Virus record (IMG/VR): IMGVR_UViG_3300033816_000923
Coordinates: 1 to 30,898 of that record
Direction: 5' to 3' (one strand)
DNA length: 30,898 bases
From: a virus
Both the position numbers and the translations under genes were made by a program. The notes beneath the pieces were generated by a model. It saw only the letters and a program-made list of their open reading frames with translations, was not told the origin of the DNA and did no database searches. This document shows, piece by piece, positions 9,525-17,030 of the stretch (positions are counted from its first letter, which is position 1; every line of letters begins with the position of its first letter).

Positions 9525-12438
9525 CGACGCTGTCCGCTGGGCGGCTCACGTGCATTACGTTGACGCGCATGGTCGGGCCATTGGTCCGGGCCAGCATGTC
9601 TTTCTTGGTGTACGTCACCTTGAACTGTGCCTCAAGCTGCTTCTTGAAGTCCGTGTAGCCGAAGCTCATGGACACGCAATGCTGCTTGAGCAGTTGTTCC
9701 TCAATGAAGTACTCAACGTACCCGGGCTGCAGCGTGGCATGCTCAATACGCCCCAGCACCTTGCTGCGCGTGATCGAGGTGTCTCGGGTGTCCCGGCCAT
9801 CGCCCCACGTGGCCAGCAAGCTCTTGCCCTCCATCTTGCGGATGACAATGAAGCTGCCGTAGTTGTCTCGGGTATACGCGTTGAGCACGTCTTCCGCCGT
9901 GCGCACGTTGCGCCGCAAAACGCCCCGGGCCTTCTTGACCATGTCGTACAGCGCCTCTGTGACGCCCTCGATGGGCACGGCCAGAATGTTGGCGTACTTG
10001 GGACCCATCAACACAGCTGCCGTGATGATGGAGGTGCACCCGGTGTGCCAGTACCGCTCGTCATCGTCGAACTCCATACGCGCCTTGAGCTTCGCATGCA
10101 CACGTTGCCACATCTCAGCGCACTCTGTCTGGTGCGTCACCATCCAGCGGACCCAAGCCTCACCCGCAACGCCGTAGTTGGTCTTGATGTTCTTGAGCAC
10201 GCCGCGCTCGTCGTCCGAGAACACCAACGCTTTGTTGGGCGTCCACTCCAGCATGCGCAGTAGCTCGCCGTTGGAGCTGTGCTTACGGGCTCCTGACATG
10301 TAGTCGGTCAGGTGGGTGTTGGAGGTCATGGTGCACGAGAGCTTCCACGTGCTGTTGTTGATCCGCTCCTTGTTGGCCCCGGACTCCATGCGCTCCTTGC
10401 CTTTGCCCTCAGTCACGTCAAAAATGAACCCGGGGGCCCACTCCAGATCAGCGCGTTGCTTGCCGGTGATTTCGTCGATCAGCAGGGGCATGCTGTTGAG
10501 CAGGCCAGCGCGTTGTTGCAGTGCCACGGGGGAGGTGCCCTTGCTGGTGCGGTAGTGGATTGGGTGCCCCCAGACGCCCGCCTTGGCGCTCAGCGTGAGT
10601 GACTTACCCGTTCCTGACTCGGTGGAGCCGATGTGCCACACGAAGCCCTCGTACTCCGAGAAGTGCAGCAGCGGGCAGCCGAAGCTGTCCAAGCACATGG
10701 CCAGCATGGTGTGCATCTTGCGCCGCGCCAGCAGCGCCCAGAACTCGCGCCAGCCATCCATGGTCCCAGCGCTGCCCGTGTTGCTGTTGATGTTCTCCAG
10801 CCCGGGCATGGGGACGGTCAGCTCACGGCCATCCTTGGTGAACACCCTGTAGTTGTAGACGAACGAGCCGTCCTTTTGCCAGCCCGCTTGCTGCGGCACG
10901 TCCACCGCTCGCTTGGACAGAGACGCTTCTTCAACGCAGGCCCTGACGTAGTCGAACAGGTTGGCGTCATTACCTTTGCCAAAGCTGGCGATGACGTTCT
11001 GGCTTGCCAGAAACTTCACGGTCTCGTCCTTGGACACCACACACTTGCTGGGCAGCATGATGTTCTTGGCCCCGTCCGGGCGCAACGCGATCAGGTGCAC
11101 CACGTAGTCGGCCTCTTGGCGCAGCATATCAACCACAAACAAGTCGTACGCAAGTATCTGCACCTGTTTCTTGGACTTGGTGCCATCGTCGTTGTCCACC
11201 ATGCGATCGCAGTACACGCCGCCGTTGGTGCCGTACGAGAACCCGCGCGGGGGCTTGGGCCGTCTGACAATTTGATGGGGGGTTTCGCCGCCCACTTCGC
11301 TGGCCACTTCGGTCAGGTCGAACATGGCGTCCACGTCTTCCTGCATGCTGTCGTGGTGCGGCGGCGCAAGCGGGATGTCTTTCTCGGTGTTGTCGGTCTT
11401 GAGTTCACGCCCGAGCGCCAGCGGGTTGGTGATCTTGCCGAAGTGTGGGCAGCTGTTGCACAGCCCCGGGTTCTCGCCGTCCATCTTCGTGCAGGGGTAC
11501 GGCCCTTTGATCTCGGCCAGCTTCTGGCGCATGCGCTCGGCGGGGTAGGGGTGCAGGTCGCTCAACCACTTGGACCAGTCTTCGCCGTCCTCACAAACTT
11601 TGGTCCACGAAAGCAGCCCGCGCCATATTGGCTCAAGGCCGTCTTCCTTGGGGTTGGCAATGTAGTTGGCCAACTGCGCGCAGCCAACGCCAGCCTCGGT
11701 GCGGGCGTGGATGTTTTCAAACAGCGTCACGCTGTTCTGCATGAGCTTGACTTGCGCTGCGTTGGGCTCACGCTTGAGTCGACGTCCGGGAATGGCCTCG
11801 AACTTTGGCGCTTGCATTTCGGGCACCAGAACGGCATTGATGAGTGTTCCCATTGCCTCCAGCGAAAAAATGCCTCCCGTGCTCATGAGCTTCACAGGGC
11901 GGGGCGTGTCGTACTTCTTCTTGAAATTGGTGGTGCCCGGCACGCGCAGCACGCGGGCTGAGTCGGCTGTCACCGTCATGTCGATGCGCAGGTCTTCCTG
12001 CTTGCACAGCCGCTTGAAGTTCTCAGCAACAGGTTTCCAAGAGGTGATGTCGACCTCTTTGTCCAGCGGCCAGTAGCAGTGCAGCCCACCGCCCGAACCC
12101 ACTACCCACGGGGTGCCCAGCGCGGCCAAGCCGGTCTTGTCCAGAAACGCGCTGAGCGCCAATGCTGCGGCCTTCTTGGACGCGTACCCGTCCATGTCAA
12201 CAAACAAGGCCTTCACGAATTGCGCGTTGTCTGCCAAGCGTGAGCCGGTCTTCTCAAACGTGGCCAGCGCGAAGTAGACGTCCTTGTTTGCGCCGTGCCA
12301 CTTGTTTATGGCGGGGTCCAGCCCCTCGATGTCTTCTGCATACTTGTGCTCCTTCTTTGTTGTGCTCAATTCGGCCGCGCAATAGTACCCGTGGCCCGGG
12401 GACGGCAGAACAGCCGCTAAGAAATCCAGCGGTGTCAT
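9484..12438 (-). CDS. Primase-polymerase / DUF927-type helicase fusion
   Basis: This 984-residue protein probably makes primers and unwinds DNA at the phage fork. The N-terminal archaeo-eukaryotic primase-polymerase signature is clear: metal-binding D81-M-D83, the GSGGGLHCYW motif at 114-123, and the D159...R-V-P-G-T-T-N segment to about 174. A cysteine-rich stretch follows (C316, C327, C330, H332), resembling a primase zinc motif. The C-terminal half resembles DUF927-type helicases, with Walker A GSTESGTGKS at 604-613 and Walker B LLIDE at 652-656. The ATG at 12436-12438 has an AAGGA site upstream. A single protein with both activities makes a separate DnaG-type primase or DnaB-type helicase unnecessary, and none is seen in the window. 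The family assignment is firm for the motifs; the precise subfamily is not certain. Confidence 0.88.
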   Translation of the reverse strand: MTPLDFLAAVLPSPGHGYYCAAELSTTKKEHKYAEDIEGLDPAINKWHGANKDVYFALATFEKTGSRLADNAQFVKALFVDMDGYASKKAAALALSAFLDKTGLAALGTPWVVGSGGGLHCYWPLDKEVDITSWKPVAENFKRLCKQEDLRIDMTVTADSARVLRVPGTTNFKKKYDTPRPVKLMSTGGIFSLEAMGTLINAVLVPEMQAPKFEAIPGRRLKREPNAAQVKLMQNSVTLFENIHARTEAGVGCAQLANYIANPKEDGLEPIWRGLLSWTKVCEDGEDWSKWLSDLHPYPAERMRQKLAEIKGPYPCTKMDGENPGLCNSCPHFGKITNPLALGRELKTDNTEKDIPLAPPHHDSMQEDVDAMFDLTEVASEVGGETPHQIVRRPKPPRGFSYGTNGGVYCDRMVDNDDGTKSKKQVQILAYDLFVVDMLRQEADYVVHLIALRPDGAKNIMLPSKCVVSKDETVKFLASQNVIASFGKGNDANLFDYVRACVEEASLSKRAVDVPQQAGWQKDGSFVYNYRVFTKDGRELTVPMPGLENINSNTGSAGTMDGWREFWALLARRKMHTMLAMCLDSFGCPLLHFSEYEGFVWHIGSTESGTGKSLTLSAKAGVWGHPIHYRTSKGTSPVALQQRAGLLNSMPLLIDEITGKQRADLEWAPGFIFDVTEGKGKERMESGANKERINNSTWKLSCTMTSNTHLTDYMSGARKHSSNGELLRMLEWTPNKALVFSDDERGVLKNIKTNYGVAGEAWVRWMVTHQTECAEMWQRVHAKLKARMEFDDDERYWHTGCTSIITAAVLMGPKYANILAVPIEGVTEALYDMVKKARGVLRRNVRTAEDVLNAYTRDNYGSFIVIRKMEGKSLLATWGDGRDTRDTSITRSKVLGRIEHATLQPGYVEYFIEEQLLKQHCVSMSFGYTDFKKQLEAQFKVTYTKKDMLARTNGPTMRVNVMHVSRPADSVDEDKLSVDDPEAG

Positions 12439-12456
12439 AAAAATCCTTGGGTTGGG

Positions 12457-12597
12457 TTACTTGCCGTCGTCCAGCAACGCCTCGAAGCGCTTGCAGATTT
12501 CCTCTGCCCACTCTGGGGACAGCTTGTCGTAACCGGTCAGGTGCGCGTAGTCCAGAAGCTCTTGGTCGGTCAGCTGTTGTGGTCGAATGCCTTGCAT
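12457..12597 (-). CDS. 46-residue microprotein between the HTH and primase genes
   Basis: A short ORF begins at ATG 12595-12597, preceded by GGAG with good spacing, and ends at TAA 12457-12459. It encodes 46 residues starting MQGIRPQQLTDQELLDYAHL and ending in an acidic/lysine tail. The start overlaps the last 28 bases of the upstream HTH gene and the stop lies 19 bases before the primase-helicase start, so it fits the coupled gene order. The composition is that of a small acidic helical protein. No function is recognised. The ribosome site, spacing and lack of any other gene in the gap support it as real. Confidence 0.65.
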   Translation of the reverse strand: MQGIRPQQLTDQELLDYAHLTGYDKLSPEWAEEICKRFEALLDDGK

Positions 12598-12848
12598 GCT
12601 TTACTCCATGCCTCCTCGGCCGTGCCGGAAGACTGCAAAATTTGAACGAGAGACGTCACCGTTGGTCGGTACGCCACGAAGACTTCGCCGCCGCTGAACC
12701 AGTTGTAGATCGTCTGACGAGACACGCCGGTCAGCTCAGAAATCTTGGTCACGGGGAAGTTGAGATACACGGCCCAGCGCCCAAGCTGGTTGCCCAGCGT
12801 CTTGGGGGCGCTCTGAACCGCGTCAATCACTTGTTGGGAATATGCCAT
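12570..12848 (-). CDS. Small helix-turn-helix DNA-binding protein
   Basis: This is a 92-residue protein with one clear helix-turn-helix at about residues 31-54: KISELTGVSRQTIYNWFSGG is the recognition region, with the typical GVSRxTIYNW pattern of Cro/XRE or phage-regulator HTHs. The rest is helical with no catalytic motif. It lies between the probable ssDNA-binding protein gene and the primase-helicase gene, so it may regulate the replication block or act in replication initiation; both are inferences. Upstream there is an 84-base gap that could hold its own operator. The ribosome site is not strong. Confidence 0.8.
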   Translation of the reverse strand: MAYSQQVIDAVQSAPKTLGNQLGRWAVYLNFPVTKISELTGVSRQTIYNWFSGGEVFVAYRPTVTSLVQILQSSGTAEEAWSKACKAFDHNS

Positions 12849-12932
12849 GGTGTTTAGGTGGGGGTACTCGCTGCGTCTGGCCGTGGACCGTATGAGATCG
12901 TTGCACCAGCATCCGCTTTCCCCCCGATTTAA
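12849..12932 (-). other. 84-bp non-coding gap upstream of the HTH gene
   Basis: No gene fits this gap. It has a G-run at 12860-12864 and a C-run at 12920-12924 that could pair at long range. No convincing promoter, operator palindrome or terminator was found by eye, although the position before an HTH gene would suit an operator. Confidence 0.3.
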
Positions 12933-13913
12933 TTACTCGTCGTCCCAGTCATCGACCATGGAAGCCAAGTTGGACTTGGCTGCTGGCACAGCGCTCGGCT
13001 TCTTCTCTTCCGTGCGCACGACTGGCTCTTCTGGTTCTTCGGCAACCGGCTCCGCCTTGGGCTTGGCTTTCGCTTTGGCCTTGGGTGGTGGAGCTGGGGC
13101 TTCGTCTGCATCTGCTGCGGGCGCTGCCTCGGCCTTGGCCTTGCTTGCTGCAGGGCGCTCACCGCCAATGCTTGGATCGGCAGGCTTGGACACGTTGTCC
13201 ATCTTGGCCACGCTCATGGTGATCGCCTTGATGGCGTCGTCGGAAGCGCCTTGCTCCTTGATGTTCGGATACTCGTCGTCGGTCAACCAGCGCATGGCCT
13301 TGAAGAACAGCTTGGGCGACTCGGACGCTGTGTCGAACTTCATGCGCGTCACAACTTCGGACGGGTCAATGTTCTGTGCGGCCAAGTAGCGAGCGTACGC
13401 TTGCAGTGGGCGGTTGTCGCCAGTCTCTTTGCCGAAGATCGAAGTCGCAGGCAGCGCCAGTTGCAGCACATCACCTTCTTGGTCATTGGCCAGCACGACA
13501 GCCAGACGCTGTTGGTAGCGGCATGCACGGCTTTGGCCTTGGCCAGAACCAGCAATGTTCTGTGGGCACTCGGAGCAGGTCGAGGCTTGCTTGTTCTCGC
13601 TGTCAGGGCTTGGCTTCTCGCCGTCAGCCGACCAGCAGTCTGGAGGTGCTGGGTTCTCAGCATCGTACTTGGCCATGTAGAACACGCGAGACACCTTGGG
13701 CGCAGCGTTGACGACCACCACGTCGAGATAGCGCTCGTCGATGGCAGCAACTTCTTTGCCGTTGTTTATCAAGCGAAACACGCCGCCTTTGATGGAGATG
13801 CGAGGGCCACCACCGCCACCACCCGCAAGGGCTTTGGCCATGGCCGACAGTTCACCACGCGCTTTGGCAAAAGCGGGGACTTGGGAAGGGTTGAAGAGCG
13901 TTACGTTACTCAC
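12933..13913 (-). CDS. Probable phage single-stranded DNA-binding protein
   Basis: This 326-residue protein has three visible parts. Residues 1-90 have a basic Gly-rich stretch (GGGGGG at 31-36) followed by beta-strand-like sequence. Residues 93-131 hold four cysteines (C93, C113, C116, C131) that could bind zinc, as in phage ssDNA-binding proteins such as T4 gp32. After about 250 comes a low-complexity Ala/Pro/Lys/Glu linker and a short acidic tip, DDWDDE, at 321-326. An ordered core, a flexible linker and an acidic tip with an aromatic residue is the usual plan of SSBs, whose tips bind replication partners. The place between a coiled-coil protein and the prim-pol helicase fits. The role is inferred; other Zn-binding phage proteins are possible. 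Confidence 0.55.
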   Translation of the reverse strand: MSNVTLFNPSQVPAFAKARGELSAMAKALAGGGGGGPRISIKGGVFRLINNGKEVAAIDERYLDVVVVNAAPKVSRVFYMAKYDAENPAPPDCWSADGEKPSPDSENKQASTCSECPQNIAGSGQGQSRACRYQQRLAVVLANDQEGDVLQLALPATSIFGKETGDNRPLQAYARYLAAQNIDPSEVVTRMKFDTASESPKLFFKAMRWLTDDEYPNIKEQGASDDAIKAITMSVAKMDNVSKPADPSIGGERPAASKAKAEAAPAADADEAPAPPPKAKAKAKPKAEPVAEEPEEPVVRTEEKKPSAVPAAKSNLASMVDDWDDE

Positions 13914-13933
13914 TTTGATTCTCCTGTTGAAAT

Positions 13934-14401
13934 TTACTTTGTGGGCTTGCGCACACTGATTGCGTACTCGGTCATCGAGTTGAGACCGGGCGGGACAACA
14001 CCGGGGTTCTCTTCCAAGAACGTGCCCATGTTGGTCTGCGCAATGCGCTTCTCCAACAAGTCGATGGCGTCGTGCTCTTTGATGAACTCTTTGAACGAGT
14101 CCCAGTCTTGTGTGTTGTAGCGTGTCTTGGTGGACAACACCACAGTGCCGTTCTCGGTGCGCACGGAGCTGACACCCATCACGAGCATCTGATCCTTGAG
14201 CGCCGTCTTCACAGCGTCTTGTTGGCGTTTGATTTCTTCGACTGCCGCGTCGTATTCAGTGGTCAGTTCCTGAATCTTGGCAGCCATCTTGCGGTACACC
14301 TTGGCCAGTCTGTCCATGGGGACAGCGGCCAATGCTTCGGCTTCAGCTCGGCGCTCGGCCGTGGTGCTTGCGGTGGGTGCTTCGTCGTCTATTTCAGTCA
14401 T
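13934..14401 (-). CDS. Coiled-coil conserved phage protein
   Basis: This 155-residue protein lies 20 bases upstream of the probable ssDNA-binding gene in the same direction. Residues 20-75 form a long charged helix, likely coiled coil; the rest is mixed, with the TVVLSTKTRYNTQDW stretch at about 86-100 and a C-terminal PPGLNSMTEYAISVRK strand. The start ATG follows AGGAG AAGCAA, a very good site. Proteins of this plan are found next to phage recombination/ssDNA-binding genes, which suggests a Gam- or Gp157-like accessory role, but no family was firmly recognised. Confidence 0.65.
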   Translation of the reverse strand: MTEIDDEAPTASTTAERRAEAEALAAVPMDRLAKVYRKMAAKIQELTTEYDAAVEEIKRQQDAVKTALKDQMLVMGVSSVRTENGTVVLSTKTRYNTQDWDSFKEFIKEHDAIDLLEKRIAQTNMGTFLEENPGVVPPGLNSMTEYAISVRKPTK

Positions 14402-14444
14402 TTGCTTCTCCTAAAAGCGGTGGGGGGTTTGTCTAAGATTTGAC

Positions 14445-14472
14445 ATCATACATGTGTTTTTTTCGCATGCAA
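14445..14472 (-). promoter_or_regulatory. Possible sigma70-like promoter for the coiled-coil/SSB operon
   Basis: On the minus strand TTGCAT (14467-14472) and TATGAT (14445-14450) are separated by 16 bases in the 80-base gap after the helicase gene. The -10 matches 5 of 6 consensus bases; the -35 only 3 of 6. It would drive the genes from 14401 downward, allowing more SSB than helicase. It is moderate evidence only. Confidence 0.4.
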
Positions 14473-14481
14473 CTCCTTTCT

Positions 14482-16044
14482 TCAAGAATTTTTTACTTCG
14501 CTGTCGAACAAGCCAACCAGCAACGTGTTGTCAGAAACCTTGGTTTTCATGGCCCCAAAAAGTTTCTTCTCGATGGGGCTCGACTCGATGTGCACCACGG
14601 TGACTTTGTCGGAGTCCTGCCCCTTGCGGTCGGCTCGGGCGATGCACTGGATGTATTGCTCCACGCTCATGAGCGGGCCAAAGAACACCACCGTGTCAGC
14701 TGCCGTTAAGGTAATGCCGTGGGCAGTGGCCGCAGGCTGCATGACCAGCACTTGGATGGTGGGCGTGTTCTGGAAGTCGTGGATGATGCGCCCACGTTTG
14801 GACGCGTTCACGTCGCCGTGGATTTGCTCGACGCCGTAACCCTTCTTGGTCAGGTGGCGCACGATGGTGTCGATGCTGCTGCGAAACAGCGCGAAGATGA
14901 TGACCTTGCGGTCCGTCTCCTCCAGCACCTCCTCCAGCACGCTCAAGCGCGGGCCTGCGTCGAACTCCACAACTTCTTTGTCGTCGGTATATGCCGCGCC
15001 GCACGAAATCTGCAACAGCTTGTTGACGGCCACACCCGCATTGACGGCGCTGATCGTCTCACCCGCTGCGCGCACCATGAGCTGCTCCTTGAGCATCTTG
15101 TAATACTTGTTCTGCTGCGGGGTCATCGGCACTTCACGCGTCACGGTCAACACCGGGGGCAAGTCAAGGCACTGCGCTTTTGTGAAACGTATTGCTGGCT
15201 GCAAGGCGCTGAACACTGTGTCGCGTGCATCGGGCTTGGCTGCCCACTTGAACATGGTCAGCTTGTTCATCACCTTGTCGCGCCACGCCGTGAAGAACTT
15301 GGGCACGCCACCGGGGTTCACCAGCTTGGCCAAGCCGTACGCATCCACGGGTGACTGCGAGGCCGGTGTGCCCGTCATCATCCACAGGTACGTCTCGGGC
15401 TTGAGGATCGAGTTCAGCGCCTTCCAGCGCCGCGTGCCCGGGTTCTTGTACGCGTTGGCTTCGTCTACGATGACCAGATCGAAGCGACCATCTGCATTGA
15501 TCTCGTTGGCGATCAGGTTCAGGCCGTCATAGTTGGCAATGACGATCTCGTAGTTCTTCTGGATCATCTCAATGCGGCGCGATGCCTGCGCATGGTGGGC
15601 CACCACAGCGGAGCGGTGGATGATGCTGCTGTTGATGTCACCCATCCACGCGCTGTGCATGATCGACAGGGGGCACAGGATCAACACACGCCGCACGTCA
15701 CCGCGCTTCATGAGGTAGTCCGCTGCCCACAGTGCGCTCAGCGTCTTGCCGGTGCCGGGATCGTTGAAACAGAATGCGCGGCGGTACAGCGTGAGGAAGC
15801 TGGCTGTGTCGACTTGGTGATCCATCGGCTTGTATCGGCCGGGCCATGCGTACTTGCGTGTGATGGGGGATGGTGCGTTTTTCACGCCGAGGTTGCGCAG
15901 CACGCGCATCTCGTCCAGTCCCCAGTACACGGCCACTTCATATGTGCCGTCGTGCTCAGAGAGCACTTTGTGTTTTGGGATGACGCTGTACTTGTGTGGG
16001 TTGCGTGTGCGCACCACCAGCGCCTTGTTGTCAATGATCTGCAT
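14482..16044 (-). CDS. SNF2-type SF2 DNA helicase/translocase
   Basis: This 520-residue protein has the motor motifs of superfamily 2 SNF2-like helicases. Motif I (Walker A) is DPGTGKT at 95-101, motif II is DEAN at 194-197, and motif III is TGTP at 224-227. The second RecA lobe has HGDVNASKRG and motif VI ARADRKGQ at 469-476, with the arginine finger. ATP hydrolysis would drive movement on duplex DNA, possibly branch migration or replication restart at the phage fork. No extra domains are seen beyond a short N-terminal beta region. The gene starts 1 base into the upstream stop (TAATG), so the two genes are coupled. It is shorter than cellular SNF2 proteins, as expected for phages. Confidence 0.9.
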   Translation of the reverse strand: MQIIDNKALVVRTRNPHKYSVIPKHKVLSEHDGTYEVAVYWGLDEMRVLRNLGVKNAPSPITRKYAWPGRYKPMDHQVDTASFLTLYRRAFCFNDPGTGKTLSALWAADYLMKRGDVRRVLILCPLSIMHSAWMGDINSSIIHRSAVVAHHAQASRRIEMIQKNYEIVIANYDGLNLIANEINADGRFDLVIVDEANAYKNPGTRRWKALNSILKPETYLWMMTGTPASQSPVDAYGLAKLVNPGGVPKFFTAWRDKVMNKLTMFKWAAKPDARDTVFSALQPAIRFTKAQCLDLPPVLTVTREVPMTPQQNKYYKMLKEQLMVRAAGETISAVNAGVAVNKLLQISCGAAYTDDKEVVEFDAGPRLSVLEEVLEETDRKVIIFALFRSSIDTIVRHLTKKGYGVEQIHGDVNASKRGRIIHDFQNTPTIQVLVMQPAATAHGITLTAADTVVFFGPLMSVEQYIQCIARADRKGQDSDKVTVVHIESSPIEKKLFGAMKTKVSDNTLLVGLFDSEVKNS

Positions 16045-16367
16045 TACGCGTCTTCTTTCAAACGATACCAGCCTTCAAACATCTCAAACATGTTGGCTTT
16101 GTTCAAACGGTCAAAAGCGTCCGTGTAGAAGTCTTTGCCGGGTTCTGGTCGAGGACGGTCTGCGTCGTACCACGCATCCCCGTGCTTGATCCGCCACAAC
16201 GTGACAAGTTGCGCCAGCGGGACGTTAAACGCCTCAATCTCGTTGGGGTTGAACCTTGGCCGTTTTTGTTTCATGCCCCCCAGTCCTTGTTGCGTTGCGT
16301 ATTGCTCCTCGTAGTCCGCCTGCGATCCGGGGTAGGCCCCGCCAAATACACTGTTCATCAAACTCAT
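16044..16367 (-). CDS. Small phage protein, paralogue of the next gene upstream
   Basis: This 107-residue protein starts at ATG 16365-16367, preceded by AGGAG that overlaps the upstream stop. Its centre has the pattern L-x2-L-x2-L-W-R-x-K-H-G-x-x-W-x-D and ends in FYxxAFDRL plus an aromatic tail. The same pattern occurs in the neighbouring 127-residue protein, so the two are very probably duplicated copies that diverged. N-terminal residues are Gly/Tyr-rich and look flexible. The function is unknown; the setting between an HNH protein and the helicase suggests a DNA-related or assembly role. The stop overlaps the helicase start. Confidence 0.75.
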   Translation of the reverse strand: MSLMNSVFGGAYPGSQADYEEQYATQQGLGGMKQKRPRFNPNEIEAFNVPLAQLVTLWRIKHGDAWYDADRPRPEPGKDFYTDAFDRLNKANMFEMFEGWYRLKEDA

Positions 16368-16376
16368 GTTGCACTC

Positions 16377-16760
16377 CTATGCTGGTTTTCTACAAACGAA
16401 CCGCGCCCGGTTCGTCAGGTAATGTGTTTCAAGTTTGCCCATAGCTTTGAGCCGCTTGTAGGTGAGTCCGTAGAACTCCTCGGCAAGCACGTCTTTGACG
16501 TCTACCCATTCGTTTCCATAACGTGCTACCCAGAGATTGAGTAGCGTCTCTATCGGTGTGCTGAACGGCAGGCTTTCAAGGTCTTCCATACTTACCTCCA
16601 CGTCGTTTGAAATGACGCCGTCAGGCGCACGGAAAGTTCCTGTTGCGTTAGAAGGGCTGGAGAAGCCGAAGGCAGTGTTCGTAGCGCCGCTTGTAAGAAC
16701 TTGTCCGGCAGAACCCAAACTGGGCGAAGTGTAGATACTGGGCATCACTTTACTGGGCAT
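16377..16760 (-). CDS. Small phage protein related to its downstream neighbour
   Basis: This 127-residue protein has an N-terminal Ser/Gly/Thr-rich half (residues 1-50), then TLLNLWVARYGNEWVDV and FYGLTYKRLKAMGKLE, which align with the LxxLWxxxxGxxWxD...FYxxxxxRL pattern of the protein encoded at 16044-16367. The ATG at 16758-16760 overlaps the upstream HNH stop as TGATG and is chosen for coupling; a GTG sits directly before it and a second in-frame ATG lies five codons later because a 15-bp unit is duplicated here. No strong ribosome site is seen. The function is unknown. Confidence 0.7.
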   Translation of the reverse strand: MPSKVMPSIYTSPSLGSAGQVLTSGATNTAFGFSSPSNATGTFRAPDGVISNDVEVSMEDLESLPFSTPIETLLNLWVARYGNEWVDVKDVLAEEFYGLTYKRLKAMGKLETHYLTNRARFVCRKPA

Positions 16761-16765
16761 CACTT
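16736..16765 (-). repeat. Exact 15-bp tandem duplication at a gene junction
   Basis: TACTGGGCATCACTT (+ strand) occurs twice without spacer at 16736-16750 and 16751-16765. On the coding strand each copy carries the AAGTGATG junction, so the stop-start region of the HNH gene and the next gene is duplicated. The unit is five codons long, so the downstream frame is kept, adding five residues at its N-terminus. Confidence 0.9.
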
Positions 16766-17020
16766 GATCGAGTGGTCGCTATTGCGATCAAACGTCCGGT
16801 TCTGGCTCTTGGGTATTGCCTTGAGGTTCTTGCGCGTCGTGGTGCCGCCTTTGGACAGGGGCTTCTTGTGGTGCACGTCTTTGCCGTCACCCTTTTCCAC
16901 AACGCCTTCTTTCATGAGCATGCGCCGGGCCTTGTTGCTTTCAGCACGCGACTTCTTGGCTTTCGTGGTCTGCGCGTATGGTGGGTATGTGTCGCGGTCT
17001 TTGGGGTTCTTGTAGGGCAT
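16760..17020 (-). CDS. Small HNH-type endonuclease-like protein
   Basis: The 86-residue product starts at ATG 17018-17020, chosen because AAGGAG lies six bases upstream; the frame is open further but without a site. The C-terminal half has DVHHKKPLSKGGTTTRKNL (residues 48-66) and N74, an HNH-like arrangement: His-His, a conserved Lys-Gly-Gly turn and Asn. The N-terminal half is very basic (PYKNPKDRD then KAKKSRAESNKARR), suited to DNA binding. No zinc CxxC pairs are visible. It could nick or cut DNA (homing-like or replication/packaging-related), or be an inactive HNH fold. It follows the Cas4/AddB-like nuclease gene closely and ends in TGATG with the next gene. Confidence 0.65.
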   Translation of the reverse strand: MPYKNPKDRDTYPPYAQTTKAKKSRAESNKARRMLMKEGVVEKGDGKDVHHKKPLSKGGTTTRKNLKAIPKSQNRTFDRNSDHSIK

Positions 17021-17030
17021 TTCAGGCTCC

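Noticed and set aside
10633-11961. A 442-residue + strand frame over the prim-pol helicase gene
   Set aside because: It is antisense to a gene with clear primase and Walker motifs and is His/Val/Arg-rich with no recognisable domain.
13251-14120. A 289-residue + strand frame across the ssDNA-binding and coiled-coil genes
   Set aside because: It crosses the gap between two well-supported minus-strand genes and shows no protein pattern of its own.
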